This document shows positions 7,797 through 14,616 of a stretch of DNA of 24,126 nucleotides, in pieces. The position numbers and the translations under genes are program-made. The notes below the pieces were generated by a model that saw only the letters and a list, made by a program, of their open reading frames with translations, was not told the DNA's origin and searched no databases. This DNA comes from Bacillota bacterium (GTDB lineage Bacteria > Bacillota > Clostridia > Christensenellales > CAG-138): NCBI GenBank assembly GCA_023426265.1, contig JAFABA010000221.1, positions 1 to 24,126 of the forward strand. Reading direction: 5' to 3'. Within the stretch, counting starts at the first letter, position 1; each line of letters begins with the position of its first letter.

Positions 7797-8013
7797 TCTT
7801 ACGGCCTGAGTGTTATCTCAGGCGCCCTCACGTCCGTTCTGACGATGAGGGACGTCCCGGTACTTGAATAAGCACTGTTCTGCCCTCAATAGTAGTATGT
7901 CCCGGTTCCAAGAGAATACGCGCAGAACAATAAAATATTTTTTGAAATTTTTTAGCAATCCTTTTTCGCATTCGGCATCCCCTTTTATGGCGGCCGCATC
8001 TTCGGAAAACATT

Positions 8014-8141
8014 CTTGGGGTCCCAGCCCCGGAGCTAACCGCTGCCAGCGGCAGGTGCGGTGCCCGAAAAAGTGCCGCAGGCGCTTTTTTGATAAGCAAA
8101 GGCGGGAACAAAGTTCCCGCCGCCGCTGTCGCCCGGACTGA
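8014..8141. repeat. Palindromic repeat element, copy 2 (short form)
   Basis: It begins CTTGGGGTCCCAGCCCCGGA, then CGCTGCCAGCGGCAGGTGCG. A symmetrical AAAAAGTGCC/GGCGCTTTTTT hairpin (8066-8090) follows, then GATAAGCAAAGGCG into a 9-bp hairpin (8101-8109 with 8113-8121), and it ends GCTGTCGCCCGGACTGA. Block order and end motifs match copy 1. The stems differ in sequence but keep pairing, which suggests the structure is what is conserved. Confidence 0.55.
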
Positions 8142-8304
8142 ATACCGCTCGAAGAAATTCGAGTTTTCTCCTGCCCTTATTGGCAATGGAGGTTGTTTTC
8201 GTACTGTTACGCACTCTTACCACCTCACGGGTACTAGTATGTCCGTCCGCAAAAGGCATAAACAAGGTAAAATGTTCCAAATAAAAGGGTAAAATATGCG
8301 CAAA

Positions 8305-8318
8305 TGAAAGCGCTTACT
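8305..8318. promoter_or_regulatory. cre-like palindrome upstream of the M23 gene
   Basis: TGAAAGCGCTTACT fits the catabolite-response-element pattern TGWAARCGYTWNCW at every position. It lies 94 nt before the M23 start codon. CcpA or another LacI-family protein could bind. A chance match is possible, and no secure promoter is seen beside it. Confidence 0.4.
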
Positions 8319-8411
8319 GGATTGTTGGATGTTATAACCTTTTTTGTATTGGATACACTCAAAACACGCAACCTTTTGGGTTGATGCAACGTTATAAAAG
8401 GAGGAACCCGT

Positions 8412-9131
8412 ATGGAACATAAAGGAACACGTGGTGCATTTTTAGAAAATGCGTCGGCGTTTCTCAAAAAGCAGGGGTTTTATGTGGTGCTGGGGCTGTG
8501 CGTCCTGTGCATTGCCATCGCGGCGGCGGTCGCTCTGATGCCGGACCGGGAGGCGCAGCAGGTCGAACCTACGCCCCCCTCCCAGGCAGCCGGGGTAAAC
8601 CAGGATGAACCGCTAAGCGAAGCCGTACGTCCCACCCCCGTAAGCACGCCTGTGCCGACACCGGCACAGCCCACCCTGACGCCCGCTCCCACATCCAAGC
8701 CCAAGCGTCAGGCTGAAAGCAAGGCGGCACCTCCCGTGGAAGGGGAGGTCATATGGGGATTCGCGGTGGATACGCTGCTCTACTCGGAAACGCTGGAGGT
8801 CTGGACGACGCATGACGGCGTGGACATCAAGGCCCGTCTGGGTACGGACGTGATCGCCATAAAGAGCGGTACGGTAGAAAAGGTGTATGAAGACAAAAAG
8901 CTGGGCATGAGCGTGCTTATTGAGCACGAGGACGGCTCAAAAAGTCTCTATGCGAACCTTGCCAATCCCACGGCCGTCAAGGAAGGGCAGCGCATCAACG
9001 CCGGCGAGAAACTTGGCGCAGTGGGCGATACCGCAGTAAGCGAATGCGCCATGGAACCCCATCTGCACTTTGCGCTTTACCGGGACGGCAAGGCGGTCGA
9101 TCCGTTTAAGTATGTGCTGCTTGGCGAATAG
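8412..9131 (+). CDS. Membrane-anchored M23/LytM peptidase domain protein (SpoIIQ-like)
   Basis: A 239-residue single-pass protein: a short cytoplasmic N-terminus, a membrane helix at about 24-42, a Pro/Thr-rich linker (about 50-108), then an extracytoplasmic LytM domain (about 112-235). The zinc-binding residues of active M23 endopeptidases are all present: His134 and Asp138 in HDGVDI, and His217-x-His219 in EPHLHF. The architecture and the segment HDGVDIKARLGTDVIAIKSG resemble clostridial SpoIIQ, the forespore protein that pairs with SpoIIIAH during engulfment. Other M23 wall hydrolases share this layout, so SpoIIQ is only a suggestion. ATG 8412 follows AAAGGAGG at 7 nt. A cre-like site lies upstream. 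Confidence 0.85.
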   Translation: MEHKGTRGAFLENASAFLKKQGFYVVLGLCVLCIAIAAAVALMPDREAQQVEPTPPSQAAGVNQDEPLSEAVRPTPVSTPVPTPAQPTLTPAPTSKPKRQAESKAAPPVEGEVIWGFAVDTLLYSETLEVWTTHDGVDIKARLGTDVIAIKSGTVEKVYEDKKLGMSVLIEHEDGSKSLYANLANPTAVKEGQRINAGEKLGAVGDTAVSECAMEPHLHFALYRDGKAVDPFKYVLLGE

Positions 9132-9183
9132 TGGCCGCCATGGGAGAAGTTTTTAAAGAATGTATGAACTTTCCTGATTGCGG

Positions 9184-9212
9184 TTCCTTTCTGCTTGGCG
9201 GGAGGGTATAAT
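9184..9212 (+). promoter_or_regulatory. Candidate promoter for the SH3-repeat protein gene
   Basis: TATAAT at 9207-9212 is preceded by TTCCTT at 9184-9189 with 17-nt spacing. The -10 is consensus and the -35 is weak. The transcript would have a leader of about 95 nt. Confidence 0.5.
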
Positions 9213-9313
9213 CCATAGTAAGAAAGATTGCTCCCAGACAAGTCATATTTTGACATGGATTGTGCCGCGGAATGGGGGAAAAGGATATGAACAGCAATAA
9301 AGGAGGGATCCAT

Positions 9314-10927
9314 ATGAAAACAACTTCTGTACGTCGTACGCTTGCGGTCGCATTGGTGATGCTCATCGTGCTGGCCGCGGCTCTTCCCGCAATGGCGGCG
9401 TCCCAGGTGTACGCCACGACCGCTGTCAATGTGCGCAGCGGACCGGGCGTTAGCTACAGCATTATCGGCTCGTTGGATAAAGGCGAGGTGGCGACAAAGC
9501 TTGGCACCTCAGGCAACTGGACAAAGATCGATTATCACGGTAAGACCGGCTATGTGAATACGCCCTATGTCAAACCGTATGCCGGAAATGACGATGACGT
9601 CGTCATCATAGGCGATGACGATGCAGTAGCGGCGTATGCCAATGCCGCCGTCAATGTCCGCTCCGGCCCCGGCACCAGCTATACAAAGCTCGGCGAACTT
9701 AAGAAAGGCGACTCCGTAGCGCTGGTGGGCGCCACCGGCTCCTGGTCCATCATCAAATGGGGCACGGGCACGGCCTACGTAAGCTCGTCTTACCTCACCA
9801 AGAGTTCCTCCAATACGGGCTCCGGCTCCACCACCACCATGGTGGCGACGGCCAACGTCAACGTCCGCACGGGCCCCAGCACAAGCTATTCGATCCTCGG
9901 CTACCTCGTCAAGGGCGAGACCGTGCAAAAGACGGGAACTTCCGGCAACTGGACGCAGGTCAAGTACAACAACCAGACGGCGTACGTGTCCAGCAGCTAT
10001 CTCAAGGCATATACCGGTGGCGGCAGCACCCCGCCCAGCTCGTCTACCAAACTATATGCGCTTCGGGAAACGGCTGTCCGCACAGGCCCCGGTACGTCTT
10101 ACCGTGCAATCGGGTACCTTGATTACGGCGACAGCATCACCTATCTGGGCATGTACAATTCCAGTTGGTATGAGGTTCAGTTGGGCGTCAACATCGGCTA
10201 CGTGTATGCGCCGGATATGCGCATGTACGGCGCCGGCTCCACTTCGGGCGGCACGGTATATGCCACCTATACCGTACCCGTTTATTCCAGCACCTCCACT
10301 GCCAGTACGCGGCTCGGTTATCTGTATGAGGGGGATAGCGCCCCCCGTACCGGCACCGTGGGTAGCACGTGGACCAAGATCAACTTTGAAGGCAGGACCG
10401 GTTATGTGCAGACCAGCCGTGTGGTCGTAGCAGCCGGCGGCACCAGCACATCCGGCTTTAGGACACTCAATACCTGGATGTATGCACCCAGCAGCTACAC
10501 CTACTGCTATTCCATCCCCTACGAGCAGAGCGCTTACCGCACCGGGTATCTGACCCGCAACGAACAGGTCTGGGCAATGGCTACCAATGGCGAATGGATC
10601 CAGATACTTGTTGATAACGATGTCATGTATGTGCCCGCCTCAAATCTTGAATACTACGGTGGTTACCCCGGCTCTGGCTCTGGCGGCGTGGTCGGTTCCA
10701 CTATGTATGTTCAGAAACTTGCGGGCGCGCCCACGTATGAGGATCTTGGGAAGACCCCGTACAGTTTTAAGGAACGCGGCGTAACCGTCGATTGGCTTGA
10801 GCAAGGCAAGGCCGTTACTGTCGTGTACAAGGTCAGCGATTTCTACAACGTGACCTGGAGGTCGGATAGTAAAACCCATACCGCCTATGTAAAAGCGGAT
10901 CGCCTCGGGCCCAATTATCCCTACTAG
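9314..10927 (+). CDS. Secreted multi-SH3-domain protein
   Basis: A 537-residue exported protein with a signal peptide (about 1-29, ending LPAMAA) and around seven bacterial SH3-like modules and no catalytic domain. Modules 1-3 (about 32-89, 107-163, 177-233) are close copies with the hallmark VNVRSGPGxSY and xGNWTxxxxxxxTAYV. Modules 4-5 (247-305, 315-373) are diverged; modules 6-7 (382-448, 462-532) are poorly conserved. Linkers are Gly/Ser/Thr rich, and an acidic GNDDDVVIIGDDD joins modules 1 and 2. SH3 domains of this kind bind peptidoglycan stem peptides or cross-bridges, so a wall-bound, perhaps scaffold or sensing, role is likely. ATG 9314 has AAAGGAGG at the right distance; a longer frame from 9260 lacks one. 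A strong terminator follows. Confidence 0.9.
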   Translation: MKTTSVRRTLAVALVMLIVLAAALPAMAASQVYATTAVNVRSGPGVSYSIIGSLDKGEVATKLGTSGNWTKIDYHGKTGYVNTPYVKPYAGNDDDVVIIGDDDAVAAYANAAVNVRSGPGTSYTKLGELKKGDSVALVGATGSWSIIKWGTGTAYVSSSYLTKSSSNTGSGSTTTMVATANVNVRTGPSTSYSILGYLVKGETVQKTGTSGNWTQVKYNNQTAYVSSSYLKAYTGGGSTPPSSSTKLYALRETAVRTGPGTSYRAIGYLDYGDSITYLGMYNSSWYEVQLGVNIGYVYAPDMRMYGAGSTSGGTVYATYTVPVYSSTSTASTRLGYLYEGDSAPRTGTVGSTWTKINFEGRTGYVQTSRVVVAAGGTSTSGFRTLNTWMYAPSSYTYCYSIPYEQSAYRTGYLTRNEQVWAMATNGEWIQILVDNDVMYVPASNLEYYGGYPGSGSGGVVGSTMYVQKLAGAPTYEDLGKTPYSFKERGVTVDWLEQGKAVTVVYKVSDFYNVTWRSDSKTHTAYVKADRLGPNYPY

Positions 10928-10938
10928 CAGTAAACGTG

Positions 10939-10971
10939 AAAAGCGTCCCGTTTTACACGGGACGCTTTTTT
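10939..10971 (+). terminator. Intrinsic terminator after the SH3-repeat gene
   Basis: A perfect 9-bp stem AGCGTCCCG/CGGGACGCT (10942-10950 with 10958-10966), extended by A-T pairs, with a 7-nt loop and a run of six T. It lies 11 nt past the stop codon. Confidence 0.92.
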
Positions 10972-11055
10972 ATGGAAAAGAAAGCCGGGCTTGTAAATAA
11001 CCCATTCACGGCATATCATTAGCTAAGTGAAACGAAATGATGGGGTTGTCGATTG

Positions 11056-11072
11056 CCCCGCCTCGGGAGGGG
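11056..11072 (+). promoter_or_regulatory. Hairpin overlapping the uppP ribosome binding site
   Basis: CCCC-G-CC-TCG-GG-A-GGGG folds into a small hairpin whose 3' arm is the GGGAGGGG Shine-Dalgarno of uppP. An alternative pairing of 11042-11045 with the same CCCC would free the site. This could tune translation but may be incidental. Confidence 0.3.
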
Positions 11073-11079
11073 AACTGCT

Positions 11080-11874
11080 ATGACAATTTGGATCGCACTG
11101 TTGTTGGGCCTTGTTCAGGGTATTACGGAATTCTTGCCGGTTTCAAGCTCCGGCCACCTGGTGCTGTTGAACAACCTGTTTGGCGTAGAACAGGGGACAT
11201 TGTTTTTTACCATCATGCTGCATCTCGGCACGCTGCTTGCTTTACTCGCCGTGTATTATAAGGAATTGTGGGATATCATCCGCCATCCGTTCCAAAAGAA
11301 AACGCTGATGCTTCTTATTGCGCTCATCCCCACCGTTCTCGCCGCTGTTTTTCTGAAGGATTTGATAGAGGAATCCTTTAAAGGGAATACCCTTGGGTTC
11401 GAGTTTTTGCTAACTGCGCTTATCCTCTGGTTCGCGCAGCGCGCAAGGGTAGGCCGGAAAAATATGCAGACCATGCGTCCGGGGGATGCGCTTATCATCG
11501 GCTTCATGCAGAGCGTTTCCATACTTCCCGCCGTTTCAAGATCCGGCGCAACCATCGCCGGGGCACTATACTGCAAAATGGAGAGGAAGGAAGCCGCGGA
11601 TTTTTCCTTTTTGCTTTCCATACCCGCCATCGTGGGCTCTTTCGTGTTTGAGGTACCGGATCTTTTGGAAAGCGGCCTGGGAGACGTCAACTGGACGTTT
11701 GTTATCGCGGGCATGGTCATGGCGGGGGTGGCGGGCTATTTGGCCGTGCGCCTGATGCTGCGCGTCATCAAAAGCAAGCGGCTGACTCCGTTCATCTATT
11801 ATGTTGCGACGCTTGGCGTGCTCATCCTGTTGGATCAGTTTGTAACGAACTGGTTCTTTGCCCGGCCGTTCTAA
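11080..11874 (+). CDS. uppP: Undecaprenyl-diphosphatase UppP (BacA)
   Basis: A 264-residue polytopic membrane enzyme that dephosphorylates undecaprenyl pyrophosphate, recycling the lipid carrier of peptidoglycan synthesis; overproduction gives bacitracin resistance. Both signature regions are intact: GITEFLPVSSSGHLVL at 14-29 (Glu17, Ser24, His26) and the second repeat MQSVSILPAVSRSGATIAG at 143-161 (Arg154). Length is normal for the family. ATG 11080 is preceded by GGGAGGGG at 7 nt; an upstream frame from 11053 is not needed. It forms a single-gene transcript bounded by terminators on both sides. Confidence 0.96.
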   Translation: MTIWIALLLGLVQGITEFLPVSSSGHLVLLNNLFGVEQGTLFFTIMLHLGTLLALLAVYYKELWDIIRHPFQKKTLMLLIALIPTVLAAVFLKDLIEESFKGNTLGFEFLLTALILWFAQRARVGRKNMQTMRPGDALIIGFMQSVSILPAVSRSGATIAGALYCKMERKEAADFSFLLSIPAIVGSFVFEVPDLLESGLGDVNWTFVIAGMVMAGVAGYLAVRLMLRVIKSKRLTPFIYYVATLGVLILLDQFVTNWFFARPF

Positions 11875-11893
11875 GAACCGAAAAGCAGAATAT

Positions 11894-11937
11894 GAGCCGC
11901 GCCCCTTCACTCAGAGGGCGCGGCTCTTACTTTTTTT
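11894..11937 (+). terminator. Intrinsic terminator after uppP
   Basis: An 11-bp perfect GC-rich stem (11894-11904 with 11916-11926) is followed by TTAC and seven T. Nothing else between uppP and the convergent collagen-like gene looks like a terminator, so the same stem may also help end the minus-strand transcript, although its U-tract on that side is weak. Confidence 0.88.
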
Positions 11938-11968
11938 GAGACAGATGAAACTACCCCTATGGAAAGCA

Positions 11969-12619
11969 CTATGACAGCTGCACAATGGCGATATTCGCCT
12001 GTATGCCCGTGTCCCCGGTGAAAATATCGTTGCCGGTGGTGTTATTTACCGTCAGTACGGCAGGCACGGTTGTGACAGTGATCAAATCCGAGCCCGTAAG
12101 CTGTCCTGTTAATGCCGGTATGGCGGCGGAGGACAGCGCTGCGCCGTCAAGCTCCAGCGAGAACGTGATGAATGTTGCGACGGTCGAACCGTCCACCGAA
12201 ACCCACCAGCTCACATAATAGTTTCCCGGCGCGGTAATTGTAATTTCCCCGGTTCCCGCATTGAGCGTCATATCCGGGCTTACATTGTTGATGAGCGTGT
12301 TGAAGGGAACAGCGTCCCCGTCGGCGAGGGTTGCGACTTCGGCGTCCTGGTATTGCGCCTGCAATCCCAGCAGCAGTACGGCGGGTCCGGTGGGCCCGGT
12401 GTCTCCCGTGGGGCCAGTAGGCCCGGTATCACCCGTGGGCCCGGTATCTCCTGTAGGACCAGTAGGACCAGTAGGCCCGGTGTCGCCTGTAGGCCCGGTA
12501 TCACCCGTGGGACCGGTGGCTCCAGTGGGTCCCGTGGGCCCAGTAGGGCCGGTGTCGCCGGTGGGTCCGGTAGAACCGGTAGGGCCGTGTATATTAAGAA
12601 TGGCGGCCCGCATATACAT
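11969..12619 (-). CDS. Collagen-like (G-P-T repeat) surface protein
   Basis: A 216-residue protein: a short N-terminus (MYMRAAILNIH), 23 uninterrupted Gly-X-Thr-type triplets at residues 12-80 (mostly GPT and GDT, one GST, one GAT, the last GPA), and a globular C-terminal domain (about 81-216) rich in beta-strand residues and ending NDIFTGDTGIQANIAIVQLS. This is the BclA-like plan of Firmicute exosporium or surface fibres, where the collagen stalk trimerises and the C-terminal C1q/TNF-like head is exposed. ATG 12619 (or 12613) fits best, but no good Shine-Dalgarno precedes it. The frame is open back to 12889 through non-repeat sequence that is really the antisense of the next gene. Only 30 bp separate it from the divergent small gene. 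Confidence 0.82.
   Translation of the reverse strand: MYMRAAILNIHGPTGSTGPTGDTGPTGPTGPTGATGPTGDTGPTGDTGPTGPTGPTGDTGPTGDTGPTGPTGDTGPTGPAVLLLGLQAQYQDAEVATLADGDAVPFNTLINNVSPDMTLNAGTGEITITAPGNYYVSWWVSVDGSTVATFITFSLELDGAALSSAAIPALTGQLTGSDLITVTTVPAVLTVNNTTGNDIFTGDTGIQANIAIVQLS
12380..12586 (-). repeat. Tandem 9-bp coding repeats (Gly-X-Thr stalk)
   Basis: Twenty-three consecutive nonanucleotide units encode the collagen-like triplets. Wobble positions vary between units (ggc, ggt, ggg; ccc, cct, ccg), so the array has been diversified and is not a fresh slippage tract. It is a likely site of length variation. Confidence 0.9.
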
Positions 12620-12649
12620 GTTACATCCCGGCAAAGGAGGATTAATCCC

Positions 12650-12910
12650 TTGGAGCAGTTTGAATGCATGGGCGACGTCGGTCCGGATTTTACAGACAAA
12701 ACCCGATGGGCGGACGCAAAAAACATAACGCTTGACAGTACGCTGCCCAAAGGGCGGCGGATGGAACTTTATCTTAAGGAAATCAACAACCCCTACCGTT
12801 TCCGGTGCGGGGAGACCGGCATCAAAGTAGAATTTGTGCCGGACGCGCCTTCTCTGCAGGAACTTCTGATGCGGCATTGCATGCAACAAAAGAGCGAAAG
12901 ACGTTTATGA
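12650..12910 (+). CDS. Small recombinase-associated protein (DUF6870-like)
   Basis: An 86-residue protein starting at TTG 12650, with a perfect AAAGGAGG 9 nt upstream. The core LPKGRRMELYLKEINNPYRF (32-51), RCGETGIKVEF and a Leu-rich end match short proteins that, as I recall, are annotated DUF6870 and commonly stand just before serine recombinases in clostridial elements (pattern: LPxxxRxxxxxxxIxNPYxxxCG). Function is unknown; one of the usual Cys residues is retained (Cys53). It is 37 nt upstream of the recombinase gene and clearly paired with it. The name is from memory; the sequence pattern and context are what I see. Confidence 0.75.
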   Translation: MEQFECMGDVGPDFTDKTRWADAKNITLDSTLPKGRRMELYLKEINNPYRFRCGETGIKVEFVPDAPSLQELLMRHCMQQKSERRL

Positions 12911-12947
12911 CGATCCGATTTCTGTTTCTTGCGAGACGGGAGGCAGC

Positions 12948-14606
12948 ATGGCAAGAAAAAGCCGGAACAACGCCACAAAAGCTGCCGATTGGAAAAAAAC
13001 ATGGATGGCCGGGCTTTATATCCGGCTTTCCAAAGAGGACGGAAATGATGAAAGCCTGAGCGTAAAGAACCAGCGGGAATTGCTGCTTCAGCATATCGAA
13101 CGGCTCAGGCGGGAGGATGCGGACAACTATTTGCTTCATGATATCTATATTGACGACGGCATGACCGGCACGGATTATGACCGTACCGGTTTTAAACGCT
13201 TACTGGCCGACGTGGAGGCCAATCAAGTGAATATGATCCTTGTCAAGGACCTTTCCCGTCCATTTCGCAATTACGCCGACCAGGGATATTTCTTAGAGGA
13301 GTTTTTTCCGCGCCATGACGTGCGGTTTGTCTCCCTAGGTCTGCCCCCGCTGGACAGTTACCGGGACCCGGACATGATGAACAACATCGCCGTTCCCATA
13401 CAGGGCGTCATCAACGACAACCATTGCCGGGAAACATCAATGAAGGTGCGCCAGGTATTTGACATGAAACGAAGAAAGGGGCAGTTTATCGGCGCGTTTG
13501 CCCCGTATGGATATTGCAAGGATCCTAAAGACAAAGGCCGTTTTATCGTGGATGACGAGGCGGCGCAGGTGGTCGCGCAGATTTTTTCATGGTTTCTTGC
13601 GGGCATAAGCAAGAACGGCATCGTGCATAAGCTTAATGAACTCGGCGTTCCCTGCCCGTCGCAGTATAAACGCAACAAGGGCATGCGCTACCAGAACCCC
13701 AATGCGGGCAAACAGCCGTTGTGGAGCCTTCGAACCGTGGCCGGCATACTCAAGGATCAAATGTATGCCGGGGATATGGTACAGGGCAAATACCGGGTAA
13801 AGAGCTACAAAATCCATACCCAGGTCGCAACGCCAAGGGAAGACTGGTTTATCGTCGAAGGAACGCACGAGCCGATCATTAGCCGGGATGTATTTGAAAA
13901 AGCCATGGCGCTGCAAACGCGGGATACCCGGGCCGCGCCAAACAGCAGGCAGCTGTATCTGTTTTGCGGCTTTTTGCGTTGCGCGGACTGCGGTATGGGG
14001 CTAAGCCGCCATACTGCAAAAGCGGGGCAGGACGTACGCTATTATTGCTCCACCTATAAGAACCGCTCCAGGGCGGCATGCACCAAACACGCAATCCGGC
14101 ACGACCGGCTGGAAGAAGCCGTACTGCTCGCCATACAACAGCAGATTACGATCGGCGTGGAAACGGATGCGCTTATTGCCGCAGTGGATGCGGCCCCCGC
14201 GCCCAAAGGCCAGGCCATACGGCTCGATACGCAAATTAGGGACCGGGAAGCGGAGCTGCAGAAAATCGCGCGCTATCAGCAACATCTATACGAGGATTGG
14301 AAAGAAGGCGACATCTCTCGCGAGGAATATCGGACCATGAAGGAGGAATATTCGTACCGAATGCTGCGGCTGAACGATATTGTAAAAAGTTTGTACAAAG
14401 AAAAAAGCGATATCGAAAAACAATCCGGAATGGGGGATCCGTTCCTTCATTGCCTGAAACGACACGGAAATATTGACGCTTTAACGCGAGAACTGCTTAG
14501 CGCGCTTGTGGAGCGCGTGGAAGTGCATGAAGGCGGCGATATCGTCATCCGGTTCCTGTTTTGTGACGAATACCGCCGCGCCGGACTGGAGAACAACTTT
14601 GTATAA
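12948..14606 (+). CDS. Large serine recombinase
   Basis: A 552-residue site-specific recombinase of the TndX/TnpX type. Domains in order: an N-terminal resolvase catalytic domain (about 20-165) with the nucleophile Ser28 in LYIRLSKED and Arg104/Arg107 in DLSRPFRN; a recombinase DNA-binding domain (about 180-325, with FAPYGYCKDP); a zinc ribbon (Cys345, Cys348, Cys367, Cys378); and a coiled-coil region (about 415-480). The usual SRLGR motif reads SRPFR, so the Leu-Gly pair is changed while both arginines remain. ATG 12948 follows GGGAGG closely. It is the last gene of a two-gene unit and abuts the convergent LacI-type gene with a 10-nt gap. No other mobile-element genes accompany it. Confidence 0.92.
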   Translation: MARKSRNNATKAADWKKTWMAGLYIRLSKEDGNDESLSVKNQRELLLQHIERLRREDADNYLLHDIYIDDGMTGTDYDRTGFKRLLADVEANQVNMILVKDLSRPFRNYADQGYFLEEFFPRHDVRFVSLGLPPLDSYRDPDMMNNIAVPIQGVINDNHCRETSMKVRQVFDMKRRKGQFIGAFAPYGYCKDPKDKGRFIVDDEAAQVVAQIFSWFLAGISKNGIVHKLNELGVPCPSQYKRNKGMRYQNPNAGKQPLWSLRTVAGILKDQMYAGDMVQGKYRVKSYKIHTQVATPREDWFIVEGTHEPIISRDVFEKAMALQTRDTRAAPNSRQLYLFCGFLRCADCGMGLSRHTAKAGQDVRYYCSTYKNRSRAACTKHAIRHDRLEEAVLLAIQQQITIGVETDALIAAVDAAPAPKGQAIRLDTQIRDREAELQKIARYQQHLYEDWKEGDISREEYRTMKEEYSYRMLRLNDIVKSLYKEKSDIEKQSGMGDPFLHCLKRHGNIDALTRELLSALVERVEVHEGGDIVIRFLFCDEYRRAGLENNFV

Positions 14607-14616
14607 CCGCTGACCC

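Larger units (their letters stand above)
7341..8411. other. 1.07-kb gene-free region rich in hairpins
   Basis: No reading frame here has both a ribosome binding site and protein-like composition. The region holds many inverted repeats: 7535-7560; 7577-7796 and 8014-8141 (two copies of one element); tandem hairpins at 7805-7822 (CCTGAG/CTCAGG) and 7825-7851 (CCCTCA CGTC/GACG TGAGGG); and a 6-bp stem with a GAAA tetraloop and T-run at 8148-8167. A 13-bp near-repeat, TAGTAGTATGTCC (7890-7902) and TACTAGTATGTCC (8232-8244), brackets the second copy. The last 100 nt should contain the promoter of the M23 gene, but I cannot place it securely. Confidence 0.6.

Noticed and set aside
7864..8292. A 142-codon plus-strand frame in the gene-free region, plus similar frames at 7637-7867 and 7385-7702
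   Set aside because: They lack ribosome binding sites, pass through the palindromic repeats and have low-complexity, non-protein-like composition.
12380..12586. CRISPR-like array
   Set aside because: The repeat period is 9 bp with no spacers and it is entirely coding.
12261..12728. Plus-strand frames with Pro-Val-Gly-Pro and similar repeats opposite the collagen-like gene
   Set aside because: They are mirror translations of the 9-bp repeats. The minus-strand frame gives perfect Gly-X-Y triplets with a proper C-terminal domain.
12620..12889. Extending the collagen-like protein upstream to 12889
   Set aside because: That stretch is antisense to the small recombinase-associated gene, which has a perfect ribosome site and a recognisable core. 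The extension shows no family pattern.
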